A DNA stretch of 26,144 bases from an uncultured Anaerosolibacter sp. (lineage in GTDB: Bacteria; Bacillota_A; Clostridia; Peptostreptococcales; Thermotaleaceae). The stretch lies in NCBI GenBank assembly GCA_937948705.1, contig CALECF010000164.1, positions 1 through 26,144 of the forward strand. Direction: 5' to 3'. Below the pieces are notes generated by a model that had not been told where the DNA came from, made no database searches, and worked only from the letters and a program-made list of their open reading frames with translations. The translations under genes were made by a program, and so were the position numbers. Positions 25,578-26,144 of this stretch are shown here, piece by piece (the stretch's first letter is position 1; each line of letters begins with the position of its first letter).

Positions 25578-26144
25578 ATGTGGGCTACCTTTATCACGTT
25601 GTCTGCAGTGCTGGCAAAACCACTATTTGCGCTTGTATCCTATGTTTCTACCAACAACTCATTTCCCAAACCTTTGACACCAGAAGAGGAAAATCACCAA
25701 CTCGCTCTCTATGAAGAAGGGGATGAAGAAGCGAGAAATGTTTTGGTTGAAAGGAATCTAAGGCTTGTTGCCCATATCGTTAAAAAATACCATAATACTG
25801 GCAGAGAAGTAGATGATCTTATTTCCATTGGCACCATTGGATTGATCAAAGCCATTACTACTTTTGACCGTCATAAAGGTACACGATTGGCTACTTATGC
25901 TGCGAGATGTATTGAAAATGAAATATTGATGACCATTCGTTCCAGCAAGAAAACGAAAAGCGAAGTATCCCTCCAAGACCCTATTGGGGTTGACAAAGAA
26001 GGCAATGAGATATCACTCATTGATATTCTTGGTACCGAAGCCGATGAAGTCTTGGATGAGGTAGAATTGAAGATCCAGGTAAAGAAGCTATATCAAAAAA
26101 TGGCACAGATCTTAAAAAGCAGGGAACGGACAGTTTTGGAACTG
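25578..26144 (+). CDS. sigK: Pro-sigma-K, late mother-cell sporulation sigma factor (partial, 3' end outside window)
   Basis: The first 189 codons of a sigma-70-family factor for late mother-cell sporulation genes are present. The hydrophobic start MWATFITLSAVLAKPLFALVS resembles the pro-sequence of pro-sigma-K; cleavage between S21 and Y22 (VSY) would match the Bacillus SpoIVFB site. Region 2 follows: NLRLVAHIVKKYHNTGREVDDLISIGTIGLIK-type residues at about 58-90 and TYAARCIENEILM near 108-120, then VSLQDPIGVDKEGNEISLIDIL. The frame is open through the point where the skin element splits the Bacillus gene, so no insertion is seen up to 26144. AGGAGGTGG precedes ATG 25578. The gene is probably monocistronic with its own sporulation promoter. 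Confidence 0.94.
   Translation, partial: MWATFITLSAVLAKPLFALVSYVSTNNSFPKPLTPEEENHQLALYEEGDEEARNVLVERNLRLVAHIVKKYHNTGREVDDLISIGTIGLIKAITTFDRHKGTRLATYAARCIENEILMTIRSSKKTKSEVSLQDPIGVDKEGNEISLIDILGTEADEVLDEVELKIQVKKLYQKMAQILKSRERTVLEL

Overview
The window reads as chromosomal DNA of a spore-forming, low-GC Gram-positive anaerobe of the class Clostridia, most likely an Alkaliphilus-like member of the Clostridiaceae. This rests on gene content and order, not on a search. The evidence is AT-rich DNA with strong AGGAGG-type ribosome sites and many TTG/GTG starts, an iscR-iscS-iscU-mnmA cluster, a T-box-controlled alaS followed by ireB, a ruvX-DUF1292 pair, RNase J, an mltG-trmR-trhP-udk run like the Bacillus yrr cluster, and a sporulation sigma factor gene (sigK) with a cleavable pro-sequence. 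All convincing genes lie on the + strand. I see no rRNA, tRNA, CRISPR array, insertion sequence or phage gene.

Layout. (1) 69-3721 is the end of a surface-polysaccharide or glycosylation cluster: rfbF and rfbG make CDP-4-keto-6-deoxyglucose, and two tandem paralogous glycosyltransferase-like genes follow, closed by a terminator. (2) 3807-6902 is the iron-sulfur and tRNA-thiolation block iscR-iscS-iscU-mnmA. Here mnmA is broken by an internal deletion of roughly 80 codons with a frameshift, which removes one catalytic cysteine. (3) 6996-9013 holds a PRC-barrel protein, a 59-aa membrane peptide and an AI-2E-family permease. (4) 9049-14646 carries a consensus promoter, an alanine T-box leader (specifier GCA), alaS, ireB and a large membrane protein whose outer domain looks like an alkaline-phosphatase-superfamily fold without recognisable metal ligands. 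(5) 14650-16326 holds an aldo/keto reductase fused to a two-cluster ferredoxin domain, ruvX and an acidic DUF1292 protein, closed by a very strong terminator. (6) 16438-17966 holds sfsA, an unannotated 48-aa eight-cysteine peptide behind a candidate Fur box, and fur. (7) 18240-19907 is RNase J. (8) 20052-25488 holds mltG, trmR, trhP, udk and a class B penicillin-binding protein. (9) sigK starts at 25578, behind a good sigma-E-type promoter, and runs off the window uninterrupted.

How the genes fit together. IscS and IscU supply sulfur and clusters under IscR control; MnmA should be a sulfur client of IscS but is wrecked in this sequence. TrhP and TrmR form the two-step 5-methoxyuridine-34 pathway of tRNA. 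MltG and the penicillin-binding protein act on peptidoglycan. The T-box ties alaS expression to uncharged alanyl-tRNA. The points most worth checking are the mnmA lesion, the Fur-box/Cys-rich peptide unit, the degenerate phosphatase-like membrane protein and the sigK promoter.
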